Positions 20,122-28,359 of a DNA stretch of 64,000 bases are shown here, one piece after another. Source of the stretch: CALCMJ01 sp964475415. GTDB taxonomy: Bacteria; Bacteroidota; Bacteroidia; Chitinophagales; Saprospiraceae. The notes under the pieces were generated by a model. It did not search any database. It saw only the letters and a program-made list of their open reading frames with translations, and was not told the DNA's origin. Numbering within the stretch: the stretch's first letter is position 1; every line of letters begins with the position of its first letter. The stretch covers positions 1-64,000 of the forward strand of contig CAYYWZ010000007.1 in NCBI GenBank assembly GCA_964475415.1, in the 5' to 3' direction. The translations under genes were made by a program, and so were the position numbers.

Positions 20122-21619
20122 TATAGATTTTGACATACCTACCCGTCAGTCTTATGTCGCTATATTGATGATCATCTATAAGCTATATAGATCTCTCTTT
20201 AGACAGTTACTTCCATTTATTGCCATATTCCTTATAGGCGGAAAGATGAGTGACAAAACTCAAAAAATAACCTACTTCATTGTTGCTATCGCAATCTTAG
20301 GAACCATCTATGGTATCATTGCTTTCTTCAAATATTATTTTCACCTAGAAGAAGATGAGCTTGTGATTCAGAGCGGTGTATTCCAAAAAAAGAAAACCAA
20401 TATCCCTTTCGAGCGGATACAGACAATAGATTTTGAACAGAACATCCTACATCAGATTTTTTCTGTTGTAGCATTGAAGATTGATACAGCCGGAAGTAGT
20501 GGAAGTGAGTTTAAGTTCGATGCCATATCTAAAGAAAAAGCTGAAACCCTCAGAGAACTTGTCTTTTCTAAAAAACGTTCAAATTCCAAAACCACTAGCA
20601 TCGCAAGCAGTACAGAAGAAGATTTTGAATATAAGCCTGAGACTACTGAAAAAATATTATCGCTGAATGTTCTTGACTTACTAAAGGTTGGCATTACAGA
20701 AAATCATATTCGCTCCTTTGGTCTTATCTTACTATTCGGATTTTGGATATTAGAAACGCTAGAAGATATGAATCTAGGCACAGAAGAATTAGAAAAATAT
20801 GTTGATGCTGAGTCTGTATTTGTTCAAGGGATTGTCTACATCATATCAATCTTAATACTTTTTACCATATTATCATTTCTGATTTCTCTTGTCCGCACCA
20901 TACTCAACTATTTTGATCTAAAGTTTCTTAGAACCAGTAAGGGCTTTAAATTAGTCGCGGGCTTACTTAACAGAAGAGAAGTAGCAGCACTAGATAATAA
21001 GATACAGATATTACAATGGTCACAGAATCTTCTACAGAAAGGACTCAGGCTATATGAGATAAAACTAAAGCAGGCCAGCAGTATAGAAGTTTCTACTAAG
21101 AAGTCCATTAAGATTCCAGGAAGTTATTCCCAACAAGTCGAAGCTGTCAAGGGATACTTATTTAAGAAAAAAGAATTGATACTAGATACACCTCAGCCCA
21201 TAAGCGTTCATTATTTTTATAGAAGTGCTATGTATTTGACCCTACTTGCCATCTTGCTTGCAGTACTTTTCTACTTCTTGGATAAGCCTACACAACTAGT
21301 TGGTGTAGTACTTGTTTATCTCTTCTTATTACTGACTTTCTATCTCAGTTACAAAAAGAAAACTTATACGTACAATGATTATGTTTTGAAAATCAATGGC
21401 GGAACTTTCGGAGCAGGCCATAACCTTATGCACTTATATAAAATTCAAAGTATAGCTCTGGAGCAGAACATATACCAACGAAGAAGAGATCTAGCAAGTT
21501 TAAAAATCTACACCGCTTCTGGCAGTATGAGTATTCCATATATACAGAAAGAAAAGGCAGAGGATATTTTTGATTACTTAAGCTACAAGGTAGAGAAGAG
21601 TAATAAGAAATGGATGTGA
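20108..21619 (+). CDS. Bacterial PH-domain membrane protein (YdbT-like)
   Basis: 503 residues. Alternating pairs of membrane helices and bPH-2 domains: helices about 30-75, PH domain about 80-155 (YYFHLEEDELVIQSGVFQKKKTNIPFERIQTIDFEQ), helices about 200-265, a second PH domain about 280-340, helices about 365-405 and a third PH domain about 410-495 (GTFGAGHNLMHLYKIQSIAL ... SLKIYTASGSMSIPYI). This triple arrangement is that of YdbT, which occurs with YdbS. It overlaps the YdbS-like gene by 14 bp and ends the operon that starts with mfd. Confidence 0.8.
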   Translation: MKRSDIDFDIPTRQSYVAILMIIYKLYRSLFRQLLPFIAIFLIGGKMSDKTQKITYFIVAIAILGTIYGIIAFFKYYFHLEEDELVIQSGVFQKKKTNIPFERIQTIDFEQNILHQIFSVVALKIDTAGSSGSEFKFDAISKEKAETLRELVFSKKRSNSKTTSIASSTEEDFEYKPETTEKILSLNVLDLLKVGITENHIRSFGLILLFGFWILETLEDMNLGTEELEKYVDAESVFVQGIVYIISILILFTILSFLISLVRTILNYFDLKFLRTSKGFKLVAGLLNRREVAALDNKIQILQWSQNLLQKGLRLYEIKLKQASSIEVSTKKSIKIPGSYSQQVEAVKGYLFKKKELILDTPQPISVHYFYRSAMYLTLLAILLAVLFYFLDKPTQLVGVVLVYLFLLLTFYLSYKKKTYTYNDYVLKINGGTFGAGHNLMHLYKIQSIALEQNIYQRRRDLASLKIYTASGSMSIPYIQKEKAEDIFDYLSYKVEKSNKKWM

Positions 21620-21688
21620 GCGACTGGTGCCGCAGGCAATAGAGTGACCAAAGTCACTCTATAAGAAGGGAACCGCAAACATCGGCTT

Positions 21689-21943
21689 GCGGACGGGTGG
21701 CCTTACCAAAAGCTCATCTACGTAATACTGTTACTCAATACATATTTCTATTTTCATTTCTTTACATTACCAATCTCTAAGAGTGGCGACAATGTCTACA
21801 AGGAAGCGAACCGAGATAGCGGACGGGTGACCTTACCAAAAAGCTCATCTACGCAATACTGTTACTCCATGCATATTTCTATTTTCATTTCTTTACATTA
21901 CCAATCTCTAAGAGTGGCGACAACGTCTACAAGGAAGCGAACC
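21689..21943. repeat. Tandem repeat, 130-bp period, two copies plus part of a third
   Basis: Copy 1 is 21689-21812 and copy 2 is 21819-21943, both running from GCGGACGGGTG to GGAAGCGAACC and differing at about six positions, one of them a one-base insertion. A third partial copy of the first 15 bases, GCGGTCGGGTGGCCT, begins near 21977. Each junction carries GATAGCGG. The copies are non-coding in every frame. Confidence 0.8.
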
Positions 21944-22020
21944 CTGCCTTTTTGCATTCGGCACGCACACACGATAGCGGTCGGGTGGCCTAACCCAAAT
22001 TTTTCTCTACGAAAGTAGGC

Positions 22021-22087
22021 AATGGGTCGTGACCCATTATTCATTTTAATTATTTCTTGCCAATTAAAAAAAGACAATTAAACTTAG
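22021..22087. repeat. Palindrome plus 57-bp repeat, copy 1
   Basis: Begins with the 18-bp palindrome AATGGGTCGTGACCCATT (8-bp arms, GT centre) and continues to AAACTTAG. From GACCCATT on, 57 bp is repeated at 22600-22656 with about nine differences. Confidence 0.75.
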
Positions 22088-22546
22088 TTCAATTACTATT
22101 GTAGCAGTAATGATGAAAGGCTTTTCATTAGATTAAAATTTTAAATCGTCAATACCTCTTATCCTAACGTTTCTAGCCCTAAGCTATTATTCCCAATTTC
22201 ATTAAAGACAGAAGAAGATTGTTCTTTGGTTTATCTTCTACTAATTATTTCTCTATTTTAATTCATAGTTATTCTTTATTTTTCAGTCGAAAAAACGAAG
22301 CAAAATTCTTGTTACCTCAATTGCTAATCTCGTAGCTGGCATCTCTCGATCCCACCGAGGAGATTGGCTTAACTTTTTTACTACTATTCTTATTCATATA
22401 ATTTTCTTCTTCGAAATTTGAGCAGTTGAATTGTATTATGCACTGCTTTTATTATTGACAAATAATTTTATCAGACTCCTTTGAGAGGATATAGGTTTAT
22501 ATCTTGGTGACTACAAATAAGAGTAGAAATGGATGTTGCATTAGAC

Positions 22547-22656
22547 AATGGGTCGTGACCCGTTGGAGAAAAAAAAGGGCACTTCTTCCAATTGGTCACG
22601 ACCCATTGCTCATTTTATTTACTGCTTGCTAATAAAAAAAAGACGATTAAACTTAG
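22547..22656. repeat. Palindromes plus 57-bp repeat, copy 2
   Basis: A near copy of the palindrome (AATGGGTCGTGACCCGTT, 22547-22564) is followed 25 bp later by an inverted relative (AATTGGTCACGACCCATT, 22590-22607), so the two can form one large hairpin. The 57-bp segment from 22600 to 22656 repeats 22031-22087. Just downstream, the thioredoxin gene ends at 22739 in the opposite direction. Confidence 0.7.
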
Positions 22657-22738
22657 ATCTGCTTAACAACCTAGTTCAACCGCCTTTCATCATTATTACT
22701 ACTATGAAAAAACTTTTTCTTATATAGCTTCTGATCTT

Positions 22739-23053
22739 TTAGATCAATGCATCTATCTTTTTCCTAAGACTTGTTTCTGTCATGAGACCTTTATGATCAT
22801 CCCTTACTTCATTACCTACCATAAAGAATAGAAACGGAATACTTCGAACGCCAAATTTGGCAGCAAGATCTCTTTGTTTGTCAATATTTACTTTTACGAT
22901 CTCAACCTTTTCTCTATATTCTTTTGACAACTTTTCTACTGTAGGTAATAGGGTCTGACAAGGTCCGCACCAGTCAGCATAAAAATCGAGTACAAAAGGT
23001 TTACCACTTTTTACTAGATCGTTGAATTGTTTATTTGATGTAATAGTTTCCAT
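22739..23053 (-). CDS. trxA: Thioredoxin
   Basis: 104 residues, the standard thioredoxin length. Active site W28-C29-G30-P31-C32 (FYADWCGPC), the Asp of FYAD, and the cis-Pro in VRSIPF are all present. No signal peptide, so it is cytoplasmic: a general protein-disulfide reductase recycled by thioredoxin reductase. It stands alone, behind a textbook Bacteroidota promoter at 23121-23151. Confidence 0.93.
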   Translation of the reverse strand: METITSNKQFNDLVKSGKPFVLDFYADWCGPCQTLLPTVEKLSKEYREKVEIVKVNIDKQRDLAAKFGVRSIPFLFFMVGNEVRDDHKGLMTETSLRKKIDALI

Positions 23054-23120
23054 TCTTTTTTAGTTTAAAATATTTAAAATATAGTCAATCAGTATTCTTA
23101 TTGTTATATTGATTCTACTT

Positions 23121-23151
23121 CAAAGATAAAGCAGAAAAGGGCGCTAACAAA
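23121..23151 (-). promoter_or_regulatory. Promoter of the thioredoxin gene
   Basis: On the minus strand TTTG (23148-23151) is followed after 19 bp by TATCTTTG (23121-23128), an exact TAnnTTTG. It lies about 70 bp upstream of the start codon at 23053. Confidence 0.7.
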
Positions 23152-23246
23152 TGGTTAAACTTCCCGTTAATTAGCACAAATTTCCCTAAACAAAAGAAAA
23201 ACGGAATATAGCGATCGTAGAAGCGCACACCACTACTCCCGATGCT

Positions 23247-23363
23247 GTCAGTAGTCCCTCGACTACTGACTTATATTCTTAGCCATACAGATTTTCTTTC
23301 TAAGCAATTTATTATTAAAATGATTCTTCTAGAAAATACAGGCTTGTAGTCAGAGGACTACAA
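23247..23363. repeat. Two perfect hairpins between trxA and the DUF5916 gene
   Basis: GTCAGTAGTC / GACTACTGAC with a CCTC loop at 23247-23270, and TTGTAGTC / GACTACAA with an AGAG loop at 23344-23363. Both share the TAGTC/GACTA core. They lie in the 3' flank of the DUF5916 gene on the minus strand and may stabilise or end its transcript, although no long T-run follows either. Confidence 0.55.
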
Positions 23364-23404
23364 ACAAGATTTATAAGTACACACCGCTGCAGATAAGCGA
23401 CTGA

Positions 23405-25621
23405 CTAATACCAATAGCTTACTTTCAATACCAGTGCCCTGTTGTTAGAAATCAAAGATCTACGATTAGGCGTAAGGTAGTCGATATCATAGTTATCTAC
23501 ATAGATGAGAAAGATATCTGACATCGGAGCAAAGCGCCATTGTAGCCTACTATTAATACCGATAAAGTCGGACTGATCTACATACTGCAATAAAGAAGTC
23601 CATAGTAGATTTCTATTAAATCCGATTTCTATCTTAGAGACGAGAGCTGCTATTTGTGATTGTCCGTAAGGGTCTGGAAATGCAAGGTCATTCCACTGGT
23701 AACCAAGAGAAAAATTCCCCCAGGGTTGCACCCTGAAGTTTGCACCTGCCTGTAGTGATGTCAGTCTCCCATTATAAAACCCTCCCGTCTGTATAGAAGC
23801 ATTTAGAGAAAGTGCTTTCCTTTCGTCAGACTCTGCAGATAATCGTACGGCATCTGTATTATATCTGTCTGCTGGTAAAGGTTCTTGCCCTGTAAAACTA
23901 AAAGGAAATAAAAGCTCTGTTTCGTTATGTATATAACTCAGACTTACAGACTCTGTATTTACCGTAGACAGAAAATACCTTAGCTCAGTATTCGATTCAT
24001 TAAAGCTCCAGTCATCATTTACAAAAGTGACATTCTCTACATTAAACTGATGCCTATTAAAATATCCGGACCTAGGTCTAAACTGGTACTCTGCATAGGC
24101 ATAGCCTGAATTAAATCCTACCCTGATAATTGTATCTCTGACTGCATCGAAGTTATTCACTCTCGCGATGAATCCCATATCTGCAAAATAGTTCTCTTGG
24201 AACATAGTCATATCAGCAACAAAGGTCCAGTTAGAGTTTCTGAATTTTGCACCTGTGTTATAGACCATATTATTATCGTCAAAACCTTCCTTGAAAGAGG
24301 TATGTGCCGCACCCCAAACTTGCATCTGTCCGTCATCAGACTGGTAAACAGCTTCTAAACTAAAATTTCTACCGTAATCGCCATCAACAGTTTCTGTTCC
24401 AGAGAACGCCTGTCTGTTGAGAAATAAACCCTGGATATAAGAGCGACCAAATTGTTTTTTTACAGACATAGCTGATTGATTCTGAGCATACGAATTTTCA
24501 GAAGATCTACTGTGTATATTCATGATCCCTACTCTGACATCTTTGTTGATATTTCCAGTTACTCGAGCTCCGTATAATATCGGTACTGCTTGCAAACTAC
24601 TATTAAGCCCTATACGTCTAGAAAAAAATGGTCTGATACCACCAGATCCGAAATCTGCAAAAACATCTGCGTTCTCCAAAAAGAAAGTTCTCTTCTCAGG
24701 AAGCTGGATATTAAATCGAGTTAGGTTGGTAACCAGTTCATCAGATTCTATCTGTGAGAAATCTGGATTATAGGTAAGGTCTAAATTAAGGGTAGAACTT
24801 ACCGCTACCTTAGCATCTAACCCAAGGTCATAATCTAATTGCTGAATAGATCCTTTCATCTTCGTGAGTCCCGTGGTTACATATGGAATTAGATTGAAAT
24901 TTCCTTTTTGCTTTGCAGGAGGTTTATCCCAGATAAGAGCTCCAGTAAAAGCTGCATCAGGTGGCCAGAACCCTTCTGGAACAGCTGTCCAATTATGATA
25001 CTCGTTAGCATGTCTTATATTTCTTACAAAGTTCATCCCCCAGATATCTAGAGACTGATTGTATCTAAGTATAGCAAAAGGAATAGCGAATTCCGCTGAC
25101 CAATAGGTATCTGTAATATGGGTTTCTACGTACCACTTATTACTCCAGTCCGATGTCGTCTCTGATACCGGAGTTCTGGTAGCATCATACTGTACGCCGA
25201 CTGCTGAGGTACCAAAGAGTACAGAATTAATCTTAGTGTTAAGTGGATCTAGAACTATAGCGATACCGTCATTGTCCCAGTACTCGTCTCGCTTAAGCGA
25301 GAAAATAGTCACTGGTTCTGTCTGATAACATATCGCTCCTACATAAAGGAACTTATCGTCGTATGCTAGTCTTATCTCAGTCTTGGGATCGGCATTTTCA
25401 GCATAGTAGGGAGACTTCTGCCAGAAATTACCACCCACTTCTGCCGCCTGCCAGGTGGCCTCGTCTAACTTACCATCGAGTTTCAACTTTTCTTCTGTGG
25501 AAAGGATATGATACTTATGCTGTTCTTGTAAGTCTATAATTACCTGATCTTGGCTATTGGCAGATAGCCCTATAGTCATGAGAATAATTGTTAGTAGATA
25601 CTTATAAAAGAACGATACCAT
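23405..25621 (-). CDS. DUF5916 outer-membrane protein with N-terminal CBM9-like domain
   Basis: 738 residues. Signal peptide about 1-23 (GLSANSQ). A family-9 carbohydrate-binding-like beta-sandwich follows at about 45-230 (LKLDGKLDEATWQAA, TEIRLAYDDKFLYVGAICY, WNDNDGIAIVLDP-like WDNDGIAIVLDPL). The remaining 500 residues are alternating aromatic strands, consistent with the DUF5916 barrel-like domain, ending in an aromatic residue pair (SYWY), as outer-membrane barrels do. The family is typical of Bacteroidota; a role in surface binding or transport is inferred, not known. Single gene, downstream of queD on the same strand but separated by a structured 410-bp region. Confidence 0.8.
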   Translation of the reverse strand: MVSFFYKYLLTIILMTIGLSANSQDQVIIDLQEQHKYHILSTEEKLKLDGKLDEATWQAAEVGGNFWQKSPYYAENADPKTEIRLAYDDKFLYVGAICYQTEPVTIFSLKRDEYWDNDGIAIVLDPLNTKINSVLFGTSAVGVQYDATRTPVSETTSDWSNKWYVETHITDTYWSAEFAIPFAILRYNQSLDIWGMNFVRNIRHANEYHNWTAVPEGFWPPDAAFTGALIWDKPPAKQKGNFNLIPYVTTGLTKMKGSIQQLDYDLGLDAKVAVSSTLNLDLTYNPDFSQIESDELVTNLTRFNIQLPEKRTFFLENADVFADFGSGGIRPFFSRRIGLNSSLQAVPILYGARVTGNINKDVRVGIMNIHSRSSENSYAQNQSAMSVKKQFGRSYIQGLFLNRQAFSGTETVDGDYGRNFSLEAVYQSDDGQMQVWGAAHTSFKEGFDDNNMVYNTGAKFRNSNWTFVADMTMFQENYFADMGFIARVNNFDAVRDTIIRVGFNSGYAYAEYQFRPRSGYFNRHQFNVENVTFVNDDWSFNESNTELRYFLSTVNTESVSLSYIHNETELLFPFSFTGQEPLPADRYNTDAVRLSAESDERKALSLNASIQTGGFYNGRLTSLQAGANFRVQPWGNFSLGYQWNDLAFPDPYGQSQIAALVSKIEIGFNRNLLWTSLLQYVDQSDFIGINSRLQWRFAPMSDIFLIYVDNYDIDYLTPNRRSLISNNRALVLKVSYWY

Positions 25622-26033
25622 ATCTAGTACAAAGGTCGCTATTTTTTTATAAAAAATACGGTATTAGGAAGATACAATTATGGGCTTAATAATCTATAAA
25701 TATATACGCAGCTCATGCCTAGCATAAAAACTCAAACAACATCTAACGTATACTGTGCCTATTATACATTATCTACATAGATGGAAATAATATTATAATT
25801 GAATAATAATTGACAAAGGTGCTGCCTATGGGTTACAAATCCTAGTGATATTGCGGGTAGCGCGTAAGTAACATGAAAGATAGGCCTACATAAGAAAGGC
25901 CTATGCGAGTAGGTATGTAGAGACTAGTCCGCAGGACCGAGCAGACTTGCGAGTCTGGAATACTACGACCCTATGTAGAGCTAGAGCGTGGTGCTGGGTT
26001 ACGCCCAACAAAAAATACCATTATAGTAGCTTT
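25622..26033 (-). repeat. Structured intergenic element between queD and the DUF5916 gene
   Basis: About 180 bp (25850-26030) is much richer in GC than the surroundings and contains consecutive perfect hairpins: ATAGGCCT/AGGCCTAT (25880-25904), GTCC/GGAC (about 25927-25937), CAGACT/AGTCTG with TGCG loop (25942-25957) and GGGTTACGCCC near 25998. On the minus strand it opens TTGGGCGTAACCC and continues through GGGTCG and CGGTCC, phrases that I recognise from dispersed structured intergenic repeats of Bacteroidota. No protein frame is present. The rest of the interval is AT-rich upstream DNA of the DUF5916 gene. It could be a structured RNA of the 5' leader or a mobile-type repeat. Confidence 0.5.
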
Positions 26034-26444
26034 TTAGCTTGCTGGATATTGCACATAATTACGTGGAGTTTCCCAGAGCTTCACACTTATATCATATTTT
26101 TCGTCGAGTTGTTCGCGTAAAATCTTCCATATAAGATGCGCAAAATACTCTGTCGTCGGATTCTTGTCCTTGAACTCGGGTATATCTATATTTAAGTTCT
26201 TATGGTCGAATCTATTTTCTATATGTTCCTTGATGATTTTGGCAAGAACACCTAGGTCAAAAAGATAGCCCGTATCTGGATCTACCTCACCCGTCAACTT
26301 AACTTCTAGGTCGTAGTTGTGGCCATGATAATTGGGACTATTACATAGGCCAAAAACCTCAATATTTTTCTCATCGGACCATCGGGGATTATGTAATCTA
26401 TGTGCTGCGTTGAAATGTGCTTTTCTAAATATGGATATTCTCAT
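26034..26444 (-). CDS. queD: 6-carboxytetrahydropterin synthase / 6-pyruvoyltetrahydropterin synthase family (QueD)
   Basis: 136 residues from the ATG at 26444; the frame extends 21 codons upstream, but those residues are AT-rich leader and the family starts with the MRISIFRKAHFNAAHRL strand. Zinc ligands: His of FNAAH and the two His of YHGHNY. The catalytic Cys lies in FGLCNSPNYHGHNY. A glutamate for pterin binding is present near the C-terminus (KLWETPRN). Reaction: conversion of 7,8-dihydroneopterin triphosphate into 6-carboxytetrahydropterin for queuosine, or the related pterin reaction. Neighbouring queC/queE are not in the window, so the exact branch is inferred. Confidence 0.85.
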   Translation of the reverse strand: MRISIFRKAHFNAAHRLHNPRWSDEKNIEVFGLCNSPNYHGHNYDLEVKLTGEVDPDTGYLFDLGVLAKIIKEHIENRFDHKNLNIDIPEFKDKNPTTEYFAHLIWKILREQLDEKYDISVKLWETPRNYVQYPAS

Positions 26445-26617
26445 TTTCTTTTTTCTATATAATGTAAAAATAACAAAAGCTCGAATAAAAAGGTTTTCGA
26501 TGTACAATCCTAAAGTGCACGTATTTTTTAGCTTAAATTATGTAACTTTGGGAATTGAGATATAGGTCTAATTTTTGCACAATATGTATGTAAAAGGACT
26601 TATTTCTTACTGATTAT

Positions 26618-27124
26618 ATGCTAAACAATAGATTTTTGAGATTTTTTGATTTAGAAATAGAGGATTTAGAAGGTAATAACTTAGATATAGCTGCTATGGT
26701 GGGCAAGAAAGTCATGCTTGTCAATGTAGCTTCCGCTTGTGGTTATACACCACAGTATAAACAGTTGCAAGAATTATATGAGGCTTGTGCAGGAAAATTA
26801 GTTATCATCGCAATGCCTTGCAATGACTTTGGTCGGCAAGAGCCAGGTGATGCAGCAAGCATTAGGAATTTCTGTGATACTAAATATAAAGTCACTTTCC
26901 CAATAACGCAAAAAGTACAGATAAAGCAAGATCCGCATCCAGTGATAGAATGGCTTTGCCATAAGGATAAGAACGGTCAGATGGATGCTGATATAAGCTG
27001 GAATTTTTGCAAGTTTCTCATAGATGAGACTGGAAAGCTATCTGCATTCTACCCTTCTTCTACCTCCCCTCTAGATGAAAAAATCCTTAACTGGCTAGAT
27101 ATAAGCATCGATACAGAGGCTTAG
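26618..27124 (+). CDS. Glutathione peroxidase family thiol peroxidase
   Basis: 168 residues, family length, no signal peptide. The peroxidatic Cys41 sits in NVASACGYTPQY; Trp and Asn of the catalytic tetrad are in SWNFCKFL. The glutamine usually found in the PCNQFG motif is Asp70 here (MPCNDFGRQEPGD), a variation that should be noted. Bacterial Cys-type enzymes generally use thioredoxin rather than glutathione, which would fit with the nearby thioredoxin gene. It reduces hydrogen peroxide or lipid hydroperoxides. Next gene, holB, follows after 21 bp. Confidence 0.88.
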   Translation: MLNNRFLRFFDLEIEDLEGNNLDIAAMVGKKVMLVNVASACGYTPQYKQLQELYEACAGKLVIIAMPCNDFGRQEPGDAASIRNFCDTKYKVTFPITQKVQIKQDPHPVIEWLCHKDKNGQMDADISWNFCKFLIDETGKLSAFYPSSTSPLDEKILNWLDISIDTEA

Positions 27125-27145
27125 GTGTAGTCTATAAAAGGAGCA

Positions 27146-28282
27146 ATGCGTTTTTCTGATATAGCAGGACAGGATAAAATCAAAGAAGTGCTACGTGGTT
27201 TTGTTCAACAAGATCGGGTACCTCATGCCTTGTTGTTTACAGGTGCTCAAGGCACAGCTAAAACTGCTCTTGCTATAGGTCTTACCCATTATCTACTCTG
27301 TGAAAATAGAACTAAGGATCCTTGTGGAGAATGTAAGTCTTGTAAGAAAACATTCAAGTATATACATCCGGATGTCCACTATGTTTTCCCAGTGGTTACC
27401 AAAGGTAAAAAGAAAAGAGCTGATACCATCAGTTCAGATTTCATGATCGAGTGGCGCGGATATATTGCAGACAACCCTTATGGAGATCTGACAAGCTGGA
27501 GTAAATATATAGCAGCAGGAAATACGCGGCCTAATATCAATACCAAAGAATGCTCTGAACTAAGCCGTAAAATGGGGTTACAGAGTTTTGAGTCGGAGTA
27601 TAAAATACTCATCATATGGAATGCAGAATCTCTAGGTAAGGAAGGTAACAGATTACTAAAACTAATAGAAGAGCCACCAGAGAAAACGCTTATCCTTATC
27701 ATTGCTGAAAATGCAGATCAGGTTCTCAATACGATAAGTTCTAGATGTCAGCATATACATGTACCACCGTTTACGGATGAAGAAATGCTGACCACCTTAA
27801 GTGATCAGAGCTTAGACAAGGAGAAATTACAAGAAATAATACATCTATCAGAAGGCAATATGCAACAAGCCATTACGCTGATAGATAGTCAGAACATAAA
27901 CCTCTCAGAGCGACTGCTAGATTGGTTTAGAAAAGCCTACCAATGCAAGGGAGAAGAAGTACTTAGCTGGGTAAATGAGATGGCAGGCATAGGAAAGCAA
28001 CAGCAAAAGAATTTTCTTATGTATGGCTTGTTCTTCATGAGAGAATATATGAAAGCACTACACTATGGAAGTGTAGACAACATAAGATTAACACCAAAAG
28101 AAAAAGATACCGCGATCAAGATGTCAAAAATAATAGACCTTGATAAAGCGGAAAATATAATTTCTATTATCAATATAAATTTGAATTATCTAGATAGAAA
28201 TGCCAATGCGAAAATCCTATTTATGGATATGACTATAGGCCTAGAACAGATAATGAAAGAAACATTAATGAACGTAAACTAA
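27146..28282 (+). CDS. holB: DNA polymerase III delta' subunit
   Basis: 378 residues. AAA+ clamp-loader fold: RVPHALLFTGAQGTAKTALAI carries the phosphate-loop region (GxxGTAKT), followed by a four-Cys zinc module (CENRTKDPCGECKSCKK), the NRLLKLIEEPPEKTLILIIAEN segment and the SSRCQH motif typical of delta'/gamma subunits. It is a part of the clamp loader that places the beta clamp on DNA. Same direction as the PSP1 gene downstream, an arrangement usual in Bacteroidota. Confidence 0.9.
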   Translation: MRFSDIAGQDKIKEVLRGFVQQDRVPHALLFTGAQGTAKTALAIGLTHYLLCENRTKDPCGECKSCKKTFKYIHPDVHYVFPVVTKGKKKRADTISSDFMIEWRGYIADNPYGDLTSWSKYIAAGNTRPNINTKECSELSRKMGLQSFESEYKILIIWNAESLGKEGNRLLKLIEEPPEKTLILIIAENADQVLNTISSRCQHIHVPPFTDEEMLTTLSDQSLDKEKLQEIIHLSEGNMQQAITLIDSQNINLSERLLDWFRKAYQCKGEEVLSWVNEMAGIGKQQQKNFLMYGLFFMREYMKALHYGSVDNIRLTPKEKDTAIKMSKIIDLDKAENIISIININLNYLDRNANAKILFMDMTIGLEQIMKETLMNVN

Positions 28283-28359
28283 GCATCGCTATATGATCAT
28301 CTTGTAAAAGACAGGATGGCAGATAACAAGAGATGATTGGTTTTTTAAAAAATAAATAA

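Larger units (their letters stand above)
21620..22738. repeat. Repeat-rich intergenic region without genes
   Basis: About 1.1 kb that holds hairpins, a tandem repeat and palindromic 57-bp copies listed separately. Two perfect hairpins lie at its start: ATAGAGTGA/TCACTCTAT (21639-21662) and CCGCAA/TTGCGG (21673-21692). The GC-richer sequence with CGGGTGGCC phrases is unlike the surrounding AT-rich DNA and resembles the structured intergenic repeats seen in many Bacteroidota genomes. No reading frame looks like a protein. Confidence 0.6.

Noticed and set aside
21827..22018. 63-codon frame in the tandem repeat
   Set aside because: Composed of repeat DNA, with no protein-like composition and without a similar frame in the other copy.
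23247..23363. CRISPR-like or integron-like hairpins
   Set aside because: Only two hairpins of different sequence, no spacers or regular period and no associated genes.
25850..26030. tRNA or preQ1 riboswitch near queD
   Set aside because: The structure is downstream of queD, not upstream, and no cloverleaf or anticodon arm could be drawn.
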